This document shows, piece after piece, positions 12,760 through 26,139 of a stretch of 64,000 bases of DNA (the stretch's first letter is position 1; each line of letters begins with the position of its first letter). This DNA is from Burhinus oedicnemus (taxonomy: Eukaryota; Chordata; Aves; Charadriiformes; Burhinidae), in assembly GCA_008921705.1 (NCBI GenBank), contig VFFE01007028.1, forward strand, positions 133,785 to 197,784. The letters run 5' to 3'. The position numbers and the translations under genes are program-made. Below the pieces are notes generated by a model that saw nothing but the letters and a program-made list of their open reading frames with translations, did no database searches and was not told where the DNA came from.

Positions 12760-15700
12760 CTCCACTCTCTAACAGTGCCAAGTTAGAACTTGTCTCCACC
12801 CTGAATCGGGTGAAGAATTGTCCCTGAAGTTAATACAGGAGCTGAGAGCTAAAGATGGGGGCTCTTTCAGCTCAGGAACCTAAGAAGCAGATGTCAAATT
12901 CAGGCTTTGCTGTTGTGTGGACAAACTCAATTACAAAGCTTCTGTTTTTCAAGAACGAGCAGAATATAAATCCCTTTATTTCTCCTTCCCACAGAACAGG
13001 TCTCTGTCTGTCTCTGCCGTGAGGAGCTGAAAGGAAAACTAGAAACACCAGTGTGCAGCCTCCCTAATAGTCATGTCCATCACTGCCTGGGGTAACCACA
13101 GCTGGCCAGGGTTCGTCCAAAAAAAAGCACTGGGAACCCTTAGCACCAGCCATGTCTTTTTACAGGTAAGGTCCTTCTTCCTAAATGCTGTGATCACATA
13201 GATCACACTCATTTTCCTAAGGGTAATAGACCACAACACCAAACAATTCAAGAAGCTGTGCCATCAAGACCTCCAGATTTGGACTGGCAGACAGTATATA
13301 CACATCCTTATGAGGACACCAGAGGGAGATGACCTCAGTTGCAGAAGTAGGAAATACACTCAATTCTGGGGTTCTTCCACAACTACTGCTTCCTCTCGTG
13401 CCCCAAGAGTATCTCTCTTCTTAGTAACCTGAGCCCCAGCCCCTACGCTGCTATAACAAACAGCACTCGTTTTGAAAGTAATCCTTCAGGGAAGGCGAAC
13501 TGCTGTCAGCACTGCAGGACTACAAACCATTTGGAAAAAAAGAACAAACACAAATGTGCAGGACCAATGTATAATAAAAAACCCTTTCATTCCGTTTGAA
13601 GTATGAAATGGATTAGAGGTAGCAGGTGTTTTAATTGTGTGTGCATACAGAATCCTTTGCCATCCATTCTGTGCTGCAGTTATAGGTGATCACAGGACAC
13701 CTGAAAATTATTGAGGGTACAAACTGGCAATGTTATAATTCCTATATGGGCTCAGATGTTGAAAAATTAAATTTTATTTGCAAGCTGAAAGTGAACAAGG
13801 CCATGGGAAGCGTTGTTTTATGCCTAGTAGCTTTCTAAATTTTTACCAGTTTTGTAGGGTGAGAATTGTGCTCGGTCTCAGTGATCCTGCTTTCAGACAA
13901 GAGGCAGAAGAACTAAGGAAATGTGCTACCATGTTTTAGCATTTGCTAGTAACATTCTGTGATTGGGACTATTGTAGCATCTGAGCTAGTCTTGCTTTGC
14001 ACCTTGCACAGGCATTCATGCCTGAACAAAGAACATACAAAATGCTACTCTCTGGATTTGGCAGTGTGTTATAAGCATTTGGCACAAGCATACACTTCTG
14101 TGTAAAGTGCAAGGCAACAAAGAATCCAATCCCATTCACTTCACAAAGAAATGAGAAAAAAAAAAAAAAAAAGAAGAGTATTTTGCACTTACCTAATGAC
14201 AAAATTTGCCAGGTCTGAAGAGTCCTTTTTTAAAATGTTCTTATCAGCCTTGCTTTTAAAACAGGAAGAATGGTAGCTGAAGGCAACTAATAGCTTACAG
14301 GGTCAATCTCAGCATTAGGATTTGAATGAAGAGATGAAAGAGGTCTAAAGGGAATGAAATCCCCAGACACAGAACTGTGATCCTTTTGGGAATCGTTCCC
14401 ATGGGGCCACTTAGCAACAGGCCACCATCCAAGCACAACACCCCTGAGAGCAGAAGAAAAACTTTCTTCTTTGTGTTTTGCCCTTTCTGTTCAAAATACT
14501 GTTTTCAGCTTATTCCCTGGGGAGTCAGTGCCTCATCAGGAAGAAATAAAGCTGGCCAGTCTGAGAGTGATTGTGTCTCATGCTCTGCAAAGGCACATAT
14601 TTCTCTTATCCCCAGAAAGACAATTGCCTCATTTTATATTCAGAATCAAATGTACTGAAATTATAAGCAGTGGAATAATTACGTTCAACCTGACACACTA
14701 GATCTGACCTTAATAAGAAAGCCTGGTGGCCTTAACTGTTATGGGACCGACTCCTTGCATTTGTAGACCTGGCCATCATTTCTACATTGGCCCTCCAGTA
14801 AAAATAAGTTATGTGCTTCTTGCATCATATGCATGTGCTCTGTATGACCCTGGGGGCTAAAGCAATAACTCATTCAGTTCTGCTGCATCTGAGTGCTGAC
14901 TTGGCCAGTGCCACTAACACAGAAACAAAGAAAGTAAACAATTGGAGAGAGGAATAGACACAGCCATGGAATTATTTTTAACCTTTAATTGTTTGATGTT
15001 GAATTTTAGCAATTCTAGAAGAAACTGTGGCTCCTCTGACACAATGAATTTGCCCTCAGTGTTGATGGCTCCAATGCAGCAAGGACGTACCTCTTTGGCA
15101 AAGGTATTTGGCATCAAAATGTGTCACACACCAAAATCTGCCAGCTTCTTCACTTCTGACCTCCAGGTCACATTGGTATTCCAGTGCCACCCCCATACAT
15201 CTCTGCCAGTGCTGCTCAGTCATGACCTACACCCCCTACTATTGTAGCACCGAGCACCCCACGCGATGTAGATAACATATTTTTCTGATGGGATAAGTAT
15301 AACACAAAACCATCACACAAGTTGGAATCATTTGCCTTTGCTCTGAAACCTCCCTGCACTTAGAGGATAGAAAACTGCAGGACGGGAGGGAGGGAGAGGA
15401 ACAGATCTGTCCAGGACATATCCTTGGGAGCCTGCAGATGTGGTTTTTTAATCCCTCTTTTCCTTGGGGATCAGTTAATCAAAAGCATGTAAGAGATGAA
15501 AATCAACATCCCACCTTTCTGCTGAGTAACAGCAGCAGCTGGAGATAAATGTGTGGATATAACTGAGATCTAACAACTATGTGCAAATTCTACTCTCCAG
15601 AGAAGTGTACATGTGAAAGTTTGGTTGAGTTTGCCCCCCCTTCCCCTGGCGGAGGAAGTATTAAGGTTTCTGCAACTAAATACCAAAACCCAGGTTATTA

Positions 15701-16014
15701 GAGTGCTTTCTTCCAGAACTTATACAACCATTGCTTATTACCAGTTCAACTTTCTATATAATCTCAGATTTCTTCAAAGGCACGAGACATACCTTAGACC
15801 CCCTGCATTGCTATTCCTTAGGTGTAAAAGAGGCAGTCTAGTATTTCCTTCACAGAGATGCTGGAAGGGTAACACCACAAATGCTTGGAAGGTGTTCAGA
15901 GGCTGCGGGTGTAGATGTTGTACACTACGAGGACATGCAAAAAGAACTGACTTGTGTCTTTGTCGAGAAATTGCACATGTAGGGGTTAGACCAGGAGACT
16001 TGGAGAAAGGATAT
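12760..16014. other. Noncoding stretch, no gene recognised
   Basis: Holds an 18-base poly-A run at 14,156-14,173 and no other repeat I can name. A 170-codon plus-strand frame at 15,613-16,125 overlaps the MIR-like element that follows and shows no known domain. Confidence 0.5.
14156..14173. repeat. Poly-A run
   Basis: Uninterrupted A run of 18 bases. No retrocopy body was recognised upstream, so it is treated as simple sequence. Confidence 0.85.
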
Positions 16015-16200
16015 CTGCGTTATTTTCCCAAGTCTGTCCTTGGTCTTCTAGGTAACGCTGGAAAAAGCACTTTTCTTCTCAGTACATCCATTTCCCCAGC
16101 CATAGTATGGGAACAATACTACTGACCTTACAGGAGATCAGGAAAGCTGAATTCACTCACGTACAGAATGCTTCATGATTTGCATCACAGATCCTGGATG
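16015..16200 (+). mobile_element. MIR-like (CORE) SINE remnant, plus strand
   Basis: The order of short blocks fits the MIR/CORE-SINE consensus: a GTCCTTGGTC stretch (for gaccttgggc), AAGCACTTTTCTTCTCAG, then CATTTCCCCAGCCATAGTATGGGAAC with ACTACTGACCTTACAGG. These correspond to 'cacttaacctctctgtgcctcagtttccccatctgtaaaatggggataataatactgacctcacagg'. A weaker AGCTGAATTCACTCACGTACAGAATGCTT tail follows, fitting 'ggattaattcattaatgtttgtaaagcgctt'. MIR-like SINEs are pre-amniote or early amniote fossils that survive only as diverged copies in birds. Confidence 0.6.
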
Positions 16201-18949
16201 AGAATTAACAGTGTCATTGTCCTGGTGCAACGCCAATGCTGCTGATTCTGAGCCTCTCATTTCCCGTGCTAAAGCAAGGAAAACAAAAGTCATTCTTGCT
16301 TCAACCAGCCTTGAGCAAACCCTGCCTGTGCTTTCTAATACACACCTTGGAAAAGGATGACATTGCATGTTGTAGCCCATGCATCAAGGACAACCGCACG
16401 TGCCTCTGCAACGGTGACAAGCCATAGCACCTCTTGCACGAAGCCCCATCCCTGTTCAATGAGCTCTGAAAAACAAACCATTAGCAAAAAAAAAAAGGCT
16501 GCAAGAGAACCCAAAAACTCCGTTGTACCTTTGTCCTCCAGAGCTTCCCTGGATCACCGAGGAGTAGTCCCTCAGTGCCTATGATCTTGCCTCGGAGAGC
16601 CTGGCAGGACAGCAGACAGCTTATGGCAGTTTGTCGCTCAGCTTTGCAGGTGAGGGACTCATGTTCCCTCCCATGCAGAAAGCCTCTGGCAGGAGTTTCC
16701 CAAGCTTTAGTGTATCCTTTGTCTCTGAGGAAGATCCATAATCTGAAGTCGGAGAGGGTCTCCTACGTGGCAGGAACTGGTCAGTGCCCTGCTGCTTCCC
16801 AGTGACAGGGGTTTTGCTCCTTGTCTTATTTTGCATGGCCTCAGCATTTATGGTCTGTAGCCTTCTATACACCCTGCTCTTTGCAGTGCCACCATGGAAA
16901 TGTCTGTATAAATGTGAATTTCAATAGCCATTATACTCCCAGCAGCAGCAATCTGCGTTCAGTACCTCAGAGCCTGTTAATCTGTAGTAGTCATAAGGCT
17001 ACTTATCTCCTGCTCTTTTCAAATACCTCAGCAGTGGATACAAAAGGGAAATGGCATGAGCTATTCTTCTCTGGAGTCTGAGAGGTTTTTCTCTATTTTT
17101 CTTTCTTTCTTTTTATTTTATGCCGTACTGTTGCTACATTACCAAATGTCACATTCAAAACGGATGGCAAAATTTGCAAGAGAGATAAGAGGTGACAATC
17201 TCCCAAGTTTCTGCTAGTGGAAGACTCTTGGCCCAGGAAAGCAGCCAGTTGTCGGGTGATGTAGTAAGGGCTCAGAGTGCTTAGCTCTCCGTTAGCTAAT
17301 TAAAGCACTGTGATTGGAAAGCTTTGAAAGATTTTGTTCAGATCTTCCTTGGGGTCATTTTTAACTCTGCTACCTATTTGCTGATGAATCCTCAGCTCCA
17401 CCCTACAGGTGTTGAGCTACAAAAGGATGTTTGGAAAGACGTGCTTGTATGCCATGAACATAGGCATTGCTAAAAGACAGAGAGAGATATGGCTCCAGAG
17501 ACACTTCTAGTGAGGATAATGAGAGCTAAAAATGTGCAAAGGAAATAAATTATGAAAGAAAATTATCATCTGGATTGGATCTGGGCTGCAGCCTCTAGGG
17601 CTTTTACGGTGAAAAATTTGGGATGCTGCTTCACTTAACCTCTACCACTGCTGACCCCCAAAGTTGAAGCCATTTCAGCAGCCAAAATCTGGACAACAGC
17701 TCTCCCTGACAGCCAGCCCTCATCCCTTTTTTTCTCTCCAGGTGGAGTGCTGCTGTGCAATAGAGCACATTGCCCAGCCCTGGGAGATCTCACCACATGG
17801 CCAAGTGTGACTAAAACAAGGCCACAAAAAGAGCATTAAGGCACAAGCTCCACGATTAACTACCTAGGTAAGTTGGACACGCTATGTTTAATAAGGAACT
17901 GAAGAAAATTCTCTGCTGTGGGATGAAGTGTCCCAGGTGAGAGCGGAGGTCTGCCAGATGCTAGCTAGGGAAATCCAGCTGTGGGGCCGGGCTTAAAAAA
18001 ACAAAGGGAGGTGCTGGACTGACATGTCCAAGCACTCCTGAGCAGAGCTGGGTCCTGCAAATGGAGAACGATTGTGCCAACTAAGGCAGAACACAGAGTA
18101 TTGCAGATGTGAGGGAACGAAGAGAATGCTGAAGATGCTTAGCAAAGAGCCCCAAAAGATGGGGGTGATCTGGTTCTTCTGAGGACATGGTAATAATACA
18201 ACTTTATTTTCTACATATAACAATTAAGATACTTAACAGTTCTTTCAGTTAAATTTCAGTAATTTGGTAAGCAAGAGACCCTCAGTCAAGACACAAAAGA
18301 TCAAGAAGGAAATCTTCATATTTATTGTCCATCACTCAGTCTTTGCTCTGCTTTTCTGGCTTATTTATCACAAAGTGTTGGTGAAAACAGCTGGCTCGCT
18401 GACCACAGTGGAAAATGGTTCAGGAGCACATGCCAAGAATACCAGTACGAAGAGGGACATTTGCAAATTTCTGCTTGGAGCTGCAGGAATATTTCAGTAG
18501 TGGCAGATCACCTTCAAATTTTTCTGCTCCTCCACCTAAACCTAAAGACCTAAACCCTTAGGTCTTTCTCCACGCACTAGTTTTTTCTAATTGTCATGAA
18601 GGTAAATGGATATACCATCACCACCAGCTAAGGAGATCAACCACCTGTATAGATGGGACTGGAAATCTTCTGGATTGGCTTGGAAGAGCTGATTTACTTT
18701 CAAGCCTGGAGGCAGAGGAAAAGAAGGGGCCAAGGACAGCCAGCTTACTGTGCAACAGCAGGCAGCCTTTCTGCACTGCCTGACATGAACAAGACATTGC
18801 TCAAATGCTCCTGTTTTCTCTTGCTCTCACACCTTTACACATCCCTGAAAAACTTTCTCATCCTGGATCTTTTGCTGGAAGGTTCAGTCTTAGAAATAAA
18901 ACCTAGATTAGCAATGGGAAGCTTTTCAAATGCAGATTGCCAGAGGCTG
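16201..18949. other. Noncoding stretch, no gene recognised
   Basis: No exon or named repeat. Open frames stay below about 85 codons. Contains a perfect 10-bp-stem hairpin at 18,544-18,567, listed separately. Confidence 0.5.
18544..18567. repeat. Perfect inverted repeat, 10-bp stem, 4-nt loop
   Basis: AAAGACCTAA (18,544-18,553), loop ACCC, then TTAGGTCTTT (18,558-18,567). No T-rich or protein-coding context is associated with it, so function is unknown. Confidence 0.85.
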
Positions 18950-19066
18950 GGGAGGTGAACCAGCCAAGGCATAAATGTTCTGTTCTTACATTTACACTGA
19001 AGCATCCACCACTGCACTCTCAGATGGGCTGCTGGGCTAAATGGACTTTTGATCCAACGCAGTGTG
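18950..19066 (+). mobile_element. Ancient CR1-type 3' end, plus strand
   Basis: A CATTTACACTGAAGCATCCACCACTGC block is followed by GCTGGGCTAAATGGACTTTTGATCC and an AACGCAGTGTGGC block. This order fits the old sauropsid CR1 3' end (…cctgaagcatctggtattggccactg … tactgggctagatggaccattggtctgacccagtatggc). The younger CR1 copy starts directly at its end. The 5' limit is a guess. Confidence 0.6.
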
Positions 19067-19301
19067 GCTGAAAAATTTCTTTACTTTGAGGGTGGCAGAG
19101 CATTGGAACAGGCTGCCCGGAGAGGTTGTGGAGTCTCCTTCTCTGGAGACATTCAAAACCTGCCTGGATGCATTCCTGTGCAGCCTGCTTTAGGTGACCC
19201 TGCTTTGGCAGGGGGGTTGGACTAGATGACCTTCACAGGTCCCTTCCAACCCCTACCATTCTGTGCGTCTGTGCATCTGTGAGTCTGAGTCTGTGACTCT
19301 G
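19067..19301 (+). mobile_element. CR1 LINE 3' end, plus strand, second subfamily
   Basis: The segment opens with AAAAATTTCTTTACTTTGAGG and GGAACAGGCTGCCCGGAG, continues through GTTGTGGAGTCTCCTTCTCTGG, and reaches CAGGGGGGTTGGACTAGATGACC and CCCTTCCAACCCCTA. All are typical of a CR1 subfamily different from the copies at 5,330 and 45,176, which carry a TTTAGTGGTG and GATCTTAAAGG block instead. The tail is a degenerate array of CTGTGCGT/CTGTGAGT-type octamers to about 19,301. Only the last part of ORF2 and the 3' untranslated region are present. Confidence 0.92.
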
Positions 19302-22139
19302 TTTCCTCTGGTCCTCTTTATAGAAGTGGTCAATAAGTAAATTTATGTTTTAAGAGTTAATAGCTTGAAATTTCATTCAGATTTGCCTTGCCAAGGCAGC
19401 TAATGATAAATTTAGCTTTTAAGTGGGAGAACAAGCTTGTAAGCTTCTCCCAATTAAAGGAAGCTCAAGGCACATTGTTGCTTCCAACTAATCCAGCCTG
19501 CAAATCTAAACAGAACCTCTGTCTTTGATAAGCAGGGGTCCATATAGACCAATATATTCACAGACTGGTCTTTATTTTGTTAAAACTATCCTTCACTGCT
19601 GCCACACTGCAACTCTACTAATGGCAACAACAGTGGCAGGGCTAGGACAGACAGAGCAGCAGTGCTGCCACTGTCCCGTTATCACATCATTTGGGCCCTC
19701 ACAAATCAATCTTAGGTGATATTGCAGTGTAAATGTCAGCAGCCAGAGCTGTACTGTTGGGAAACAGTCACGGTCTCTGCTCAGTCAGGCTGGCATTTTA
19801 CACTGGAGATAAGGAACAAGGGGATAGCACAGGATTTTCTCCTTTGCTGCTGCCTGGGGTCCAAGAAAATTCAGTAAAGGACAATGCTGGGGTCCTTGGA
19901 ACATACCTTTAATTCCTATTGAATTTCTGCAGGCACAGCCATATATAACAATAAAGACAAGACAAAATAAAAGCAAAGAGCAAGACCTAGCAACCAAAGA
20001 TAAACTGTGCTCCTTTTGCTATTGATCACCTCGACTCCATGCTTTCATTCCTAGTCAAATCTGATCAACACACTGGAGAGAGAAACAACTCAAGGATTTC
20101 TGAAAAAATAGGCCAAATGCTGTATACCTGAGGAAAAAAAAAAAAACAAAACCAAAACAACCTATCTGAAAAGCCATGGGCCAGGAGCAAAGGAATGGAG
20201 TTGAATCAAAATCTGGTTTTTCCACACTCCACTTACCTCTCTTCCACTCTCCCACCAAGCTAACAAGCTTCTGCCACCATCTGCTTTTGGAAAGGCAAAG
20301 GCTTCAGGCACCCTCCTTTTTCCGTGCCAGCATCGTTGTAATTACGTGAGCAACCACCAGTGTAGTAAAGAAGTCTTGTATTTTCCTCAGTGAGTCTGCA
20401 TGTTTGTCCAGCCTGGAAGGAATGTACTTGTGGTGTCTTTCCTTGTGCATCCGCATGCATGTCCCACTGCAACTTGGCTGTTATTTGCTTTTCTGGCCTC
20501 ATGGGGATAGATATTCAGGAGGAAGAAAGTAAATGAGAGAGTGCCCAATGTGCCTCAAAGCACAATTTGGTTTGCCTTCTGAATTATTGCTGCCAGAAGC
20601 TAATGAGCATTTCTCCCCAGACTTTCTCTCACAAGGACAGAAAACTCACTTGGTTTAACAAGATTTTCCACATGCCTGTTGTTGTGGGTATAGGCTATGC
20701 AAGCCAGAAATGAGGAATATTTTCTTGATTTGAAGCAGCCACACAAAAGCAAGAGAAGCTTTTATAGAAATCAGGAGATGCAATACATGAGCTCAGATTT
20801 GCATTCAAACTTAACCTCAAATCCTCAAAGGTAGAGAAATTTGCGGTGATCTTTTCAGCATGTTTCCTTGACGTCTGCTGGAAGTTCAATTGCATGAATA
20901 CAATTCTGTGGGGTGTGTGTGAGTGTGTGTGTAGCTGCTGATTCTTTACGTGAACTCTGGTATGTGTGTTGATACGTATATTCAGGGCTTGCTCTAATGC
21001 ATTTGGCAATACCAGCAAACCTATTTTCCAATGTTTACCTGAGCAAAGTAAAAATCCAGTTGTACTTACAGCACTTTGCAGCCAGGACACTTGGGGCACT
21101 GCAGAGCAGCGACAGAAGCATTTCAGAACACAATACAAACACAGCAGTAAAACCATCTTATAATTCAAACAAAACATGCCGCGTTCCTGAGAGGCAGAGC
21201 AATGGAGATGTCAGAAAGGAATAAATGCGTGGTTACAATGGTTTTGTTTCAAAGCACCCTGTGAGAAAAAATGTGGTTTAGATGGATTTAGCAGGGAAGT
21301 GTCGGTGGGGTGAGTTCCTAGCACTGGATCCCTCTCTGACAAAGACTCACTGTAAAAGCCGAGCTGTGCCTGGCGCTGACACACAGTCAAATTAAGCTTG
21401 AAGGAAGCAAGTCTGGGGTATTGCAAGGATCGTCACCGTAAAGGGCTTTCAACCAGCAGCATCAGCGTGTGACAGTCGCTCTGCCCCTGAGGAGGCAGCC
21501 GTCGTGCTGAGCGCAGGGCATGTGAAATTTAATCATCGGTGCCGTTTTCACCTACTTGTGGGGATTGAGAGAGTGACCTGCTAACCAATGTGGAAGCCAT
21601 GTGAAGGGACAGGGAACGACACCTGTGACCCCAAAGGTGAGCGTTGCTCCAACAAACAGCAGAACTTGTGTTTTGTACCTGTGGCCCATCCCAGGTACAA
21701 AATAGACACCCTCACTCTCCTCTTTCATTATATTTGGCCTTTACGTTCCCATAGATTTACCCAGCAAAACACAGGTCAGCCCACTGGGAATGCCAGCTCC
21801 CCAGCCTGCCTGCTCAGCCCTGGAGGGGTCCCCAAGTGAAGGCTGTCGGTGCCGTTGTTATTCCTCCTGTGCAATATCTCTGAGCACAGCACAGAGATAT
21901 AAAGCCAGCAGGAGCCTCACAGACAAGAGCCGCATGATTTGTTGAGAGCCTTCTCCAAGGCTAGCGCTACGTAAAGGGAGCTGCATCTGGTGATAAGCGA
22001 TTTAGCTCCAAGGCTACGGAAAGCTAAATAAACCAATGTTTATTTGTTGTGCGGCAAACAGAGCTCTAAGCTGGATGCTGCCCGGTGCCTTCCCCACATA
22101 AATTGGGGACTTCCTGCTCAGATGCCAAATGTTAGAGCT
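19302..22139. other. Noncoding stretch with simple repeats
   Basis: No gene recognised. Contains an A-rich run near 20,131-20,160 and a (GT)n-rich patch at 20,910-20,932. A 160-codon minus-strand frame (20,695-21,177) reads through this (GT)n patch and has no domain. Confidence 0.5.
20910..20932. repeat. Interrupted (GT)n microsatellite
   Basis: Two GT runs separated by GA. Read on the minus strand it gives a histidine/threonine-rich stretch in a chance open frame. Confidence 0.75.
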
Positions 22140-22190
22140 GCCTTTGAGTGCCTGACATTGATTTCAATGGGATGCAATTGCTGGAGCTTG
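22140..22190. repeat. Possible fragment of an ancient palindromic amniote repeat
   Basis: The ATTGATTTCAATGGGATG centre fits the 'ccattgacttcaatggga' core of an old sauropsid repeat whose better copies here lie at 25,105 and 26,140. Only the core is recognisable. Confidence 0.3.
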
Positions 22191-25104
22191 GTTCTCACTG
22201 AACAAAATGAAAGACCTTAAGCAAAGTTGTGCCAGGTGGAGCTGAGTTTGGTGGAGCAAGAGGAAGGCTGAACACTGCCCTCTGCCTTTTCAGCTCTATG
22301 CAATAGGCATTTTTCACTCCCAAACAGACTCCCGTAGTATCCCAGGAAAAATGCCAGAAAGCTCTCAGGAAGGAGCTTGGGGTCAGGGCTGAGCCCTGCT
22401 GGTGGTGTGCACAGTCAACTAGAAATACTGGTGGGAGAGAAAAGTACTGGAAAGGGAAAAAGCCATAACCAGGAAAGCACCAACACTGCACTGGAACAAA
22501 GTCGTTCAGAATTGGTTTGCTCGGGGAGGTACCAGGAGGCCGTGGATTGTGCTGGCTGTCCTGCAGCATTCCCAGCGCTGTCACAGCAAGGGACCCCACA
22601 GCAACCTCTCTGACTGTCTTGACAACTGTGTGTCAGAGTCCTGCAGTGTGTGAGACCTGATGTAGTGTAAAAATAAACCCAATACTTTAATATAATCCCA
22701 CTGACATAAACACAATCACGAATTTCACGTGCCAATTCAATCATGAATGTGATATCCATATTTTCTCTCTAATTTAAAGAACATCAGAGGATCTTGGTCC
22801 AAACTTTAATTTAATATAACCAGGTAGGGAAAGAGCCTTCAGTGCACAAACAAAATTACTTGTTTGCTTTATTAGAATAGCATAGAATACAAATGAGTTA
22901 TCAACATTTGTACAGTGCTTACACAATGACTGAGTGCTTGGGCTCTTGGAGTATCCTCTCAAGAAAAGGAGTCAAAAACCACTGTTCCACCATCTTTTTG
23001 TTCTCTCCAATAGCTGTCCCTGTGTGATGGGTAGGAAGTGGGTCTGGCTGGCAGGGGTCATACTGGAATTTCTTCTCTTCCACAACCACCCTACCCCCAA
23101 ATGTCTAATTGTTACATGAAAATGCAGAGTGCTGCATATCTCAGGTACAATGCTCAGAATCGGTACTCCCAATGAAGTCATCAGTAGCTGAGAGGATGAG
23201 AGCTTAAGGTATTACTGAATCAAGAACCAGAATAGCTTAAAATTTATAGTATAGTCATTACTGATCTTCTCCAGTCTGTGCCTTAGATGGAGAAGTTCTT
23301 GTGGCAATAAAACCAGCATCCCTGCAAGACTTGGACAGAGCCTGAGACTCCAAGCTGACCCACCCTAGTCTCAATTTATTTGGCAGGACCATGCAAGAAC
23401 AGCTACAGCAGCTCTGTCATTTCAAGGTTAAATGTTTGAAATGATCTAATATATCAAAGGTGAAACATCAGGATATATTGGGCCAATTGGTGTAATTAAC
23501 TCCCAAAGGAGGACTGAATTCCACCTGTCCAGAATCCCTTAAGTGCTGCCTTTCTCTCCAAAGACCTCCATTATGCTGTCTCATGTATTATTAGTGACAT
23601 TAGACCTATATCTATGGCCTCTCTCCCTGTCACAGTCCCTACACATCACACACTGACATTGTCCTTTCCTCCTAGCTTTCATAAGGAATGACATTTTTGA
23701 CATCACCCTGTGAGCAAGAAGGAAAGAAGCAGCAAAGCAGCAAGCTATTCCAGGATGAAAACGCACAGATCCACCTAGTTAGTGATCTGAGACTTTTGCA
23801 GGCAGGTGATGTCTCCTGTAGGTTTCTTCTTCAGATGGAAGGAAAAAGGATACATGGAAGACAGAGTCTCTCACAGTCCAGGGCACCAGGTGAGAAAGTG
23901 ACTGAGAGCATTCAGAAACTTCCGAAGTTTGTTTCATTCTTTTAGGGCATATTATACTTTTGGGTATTTGAATTAAACAACCTCCTGGGCCTTCCTTGCT
24001 CATTTTGAGAAACTCCTTTCTTATGTCAAACACTTCCCTTGGGCATTTGGGCATGAGGAAGTGTAGAAAATGTGCAGCCTGGGAGAGAAGCTTGGAAAGG
24101 CTGGCTATTCTAGGAAGAGGTTTGAAGATGCTGAAAGAGACCGCTTATGTCTCACTGTGGACAACTTCTGCCTTCCTATTCTTTTATTCTCCTTCATCCC
24201 CCCCATTTTTCCTGAAAAGAACTTATGGATAATAATCAACAGCAACACAAATAGCAGAAAATGACAGATACCTAGAAACTAATAAAGGAGATGCTCTTCT
24301 GGGACTGGTCTGGAGTCCATAACAGTGTTAGAAGTCACGGCAGAACCTGACTGCCACATTGCTCCAATCTCTCTGTGTCAGTTTCTTGCTTTATTTTTCC
24401 TTGGTGTCAGCACTCTATACGGCAGCGTTAAACGTAAAGGAACAAACAAAGCATTTAGTGCTGCCCAGTTTTCTGAAGTTGTAGCTCAGTTCTGACTCAG
24501 TCTTTCCTCAAGCTCCTTCTGGAGAAAGAGCTGAATCATAATTCAGCAAGGAGCATGTAAATAGGAAACAGATAAACAGAGTATGAAATGTTTCTCCTGG
24601 AATTTTGTTCATTCTTCAGACATTACCCTCCATTTATGTACAAACAGGTGAAAGGATGGGTACAAATATGTTCCAGGCTAGACAAAGTAAAATTGATGGA
24701 GACTACAGATGCCAGAGCAAATGAGATCTCTGAGGGCTCGGAAAGAAACTCGCTGACATATCCACTCAATATTCATTGAAATGAGCTCAGGGAACTTTGC
24801 TCAATTAAAGCCTGGCTGCGGGGGAACGCAGATCCAAGCTGAACTCAGAAGAAGAGGTTTTCTGGACCCGTGAGATCTAGGTCAAAAGAGACATAATTGG
24901 CCAAGGGATGCAGTATGTTATAATGACATCTTCCAGAACTGGTGTTTTGGAGCACTCTGGCTGAATGATGCTCATCTCTTACAGTTATACCAGTGATGCA
25001 GTGTTAACGCCTCTATAGCTAGCTCAGTAGCGTAGGTATACCTATAAATGCAGACTCCCACAGACAAAGGGGACTTTTGACCCTACTAAGTCAGGGACTA
25101 ACAA
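22191..25104. other. Noncoding stretch, no gene recognised
   Basis: No exon seen. A possible MIR-like trace lies at 24,372-24,402 (TCTCTGTGTCAGTTTCTTGC), but it is too short to call an element. Open frames are below about 135 codons and without motifs. Confidence 0.45.
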
Positions 25105-25200
25105 TTAGGACAGATTCTAGTCCTAGTGACAGTAAAGCTGGAATAAATCCACTGAATTCACTGAAATTTCGGCAGATTTACAGTAGCATAGTCTCTTTTC
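25105..25200. repeat. Ancient palindromic amniote repeat
   Basis: CAGATTCTAGTCCTAGTGAC, GGAATAAATCCACTGAATTCACTG and GGCAGATTTACAGTAGCATAG follow in the order seen in a common turtle/crocodile/bird repeat. In that repeat 'cagattctcatctcagttacac ... ggagtaactccattgaattcaatggagt ... gatttacaccagtgtaa' folds back on itself. The two halves are still partly complementary. I recall the pattern but not a secure database name. Confidence 0.45.
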
Positions 25201-26139
25201 GTGTATTCAGTTGTGGTACTGCAGACTTACATATATCTTGTGTCCATTTCATTTGGAGAGAGGAAACTACAGACAACTCGAGACAGCATTACTCATCACC
25301 TCCCCAGACTCCTGTAAAAGCTCCAGAACAAGCATGACTTTACCAGTGAAGGTTAAGCAAACCTGCATTGTCATTCTAAACAATGCCTCCCCGCATGGTA
25401 CTGAGCCATATCGATGCAGCCAGTTGCAATAACATCATACATTTCTGTAGTACCTTTCATCCCACAGGAGCCAGCGAGGAATCCAGTTTAGAGGTTTCGG
25501 TGGAATGCTTTGACTCTCCTTTGCTGCACAGGACCTTATTAATTAAAGACATTTTCAAAATCAACGCTTGCAGCCTTGTTCTTCTTTCCACTGCTGCGGA
25601 GCCCTTTCCTGGAGCCTACGCAGCTCAGTCTGAAGCTCTGGACAACATCACCCACGGACCACCCAGCAAACGCCTCCAACTGAAGCTGTGAATGAATGTG
25701 AAAAGCTGTCAGGGAATAGCCACACTTTGCAGGTGAAAATCAGACAAATCTCCCTGCTTGCGCAATACTGTGAGTCATAAGGTGGGTCGTGAATCTCAAA
25801 ACAATGGATAAATGGCCTGACCTATTGAATATGGAATTGGAAGAAGCATATGCAGAGATCCAGCCTAAGAGAGAATCTAGGTCAGATGGAGGCCAGGCAA
25901 AAGCTGTGCATTTTTGTCATTTCGCATTCTCAGATTGAGCCGTGAATATCTAACACAGAAAGGAAAATCTGCCACATAGGGTCTGACTCTCCTCTGCCTC
26001 CACTTGTGGTAATAACTCTCATGATACTGAAGGCAGAATATCATTTAAGTGAATTTGATAACTAACTCTGGAAATAAGGGAATTAGAGCCATTAGTAAAT
26101 CTTTTCACATCAGAACCTAGACAAACAGGATCAAATTGC

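Noticed and set aside
15613..16125. 170-codon frame with a GNAGKST-like Walker A word
   Set aside because: Spacing does not fit GxxxxGK[ST], no other NTPase motif follows, and the last part of the frame is a MIR-like SINE.
20695..21177. 160-codon minus-strand frame with a His/Thr-rich stretch
   Set aside because: The rich stretch is translated (GT)n microsatellite; nothing else is recognisable.
24355..24420. Possible MIR-like core (TCTCTGTGTCAGTTTCTTGC)
   Set aside because: Only about 25 bases match and no flanking words fit.
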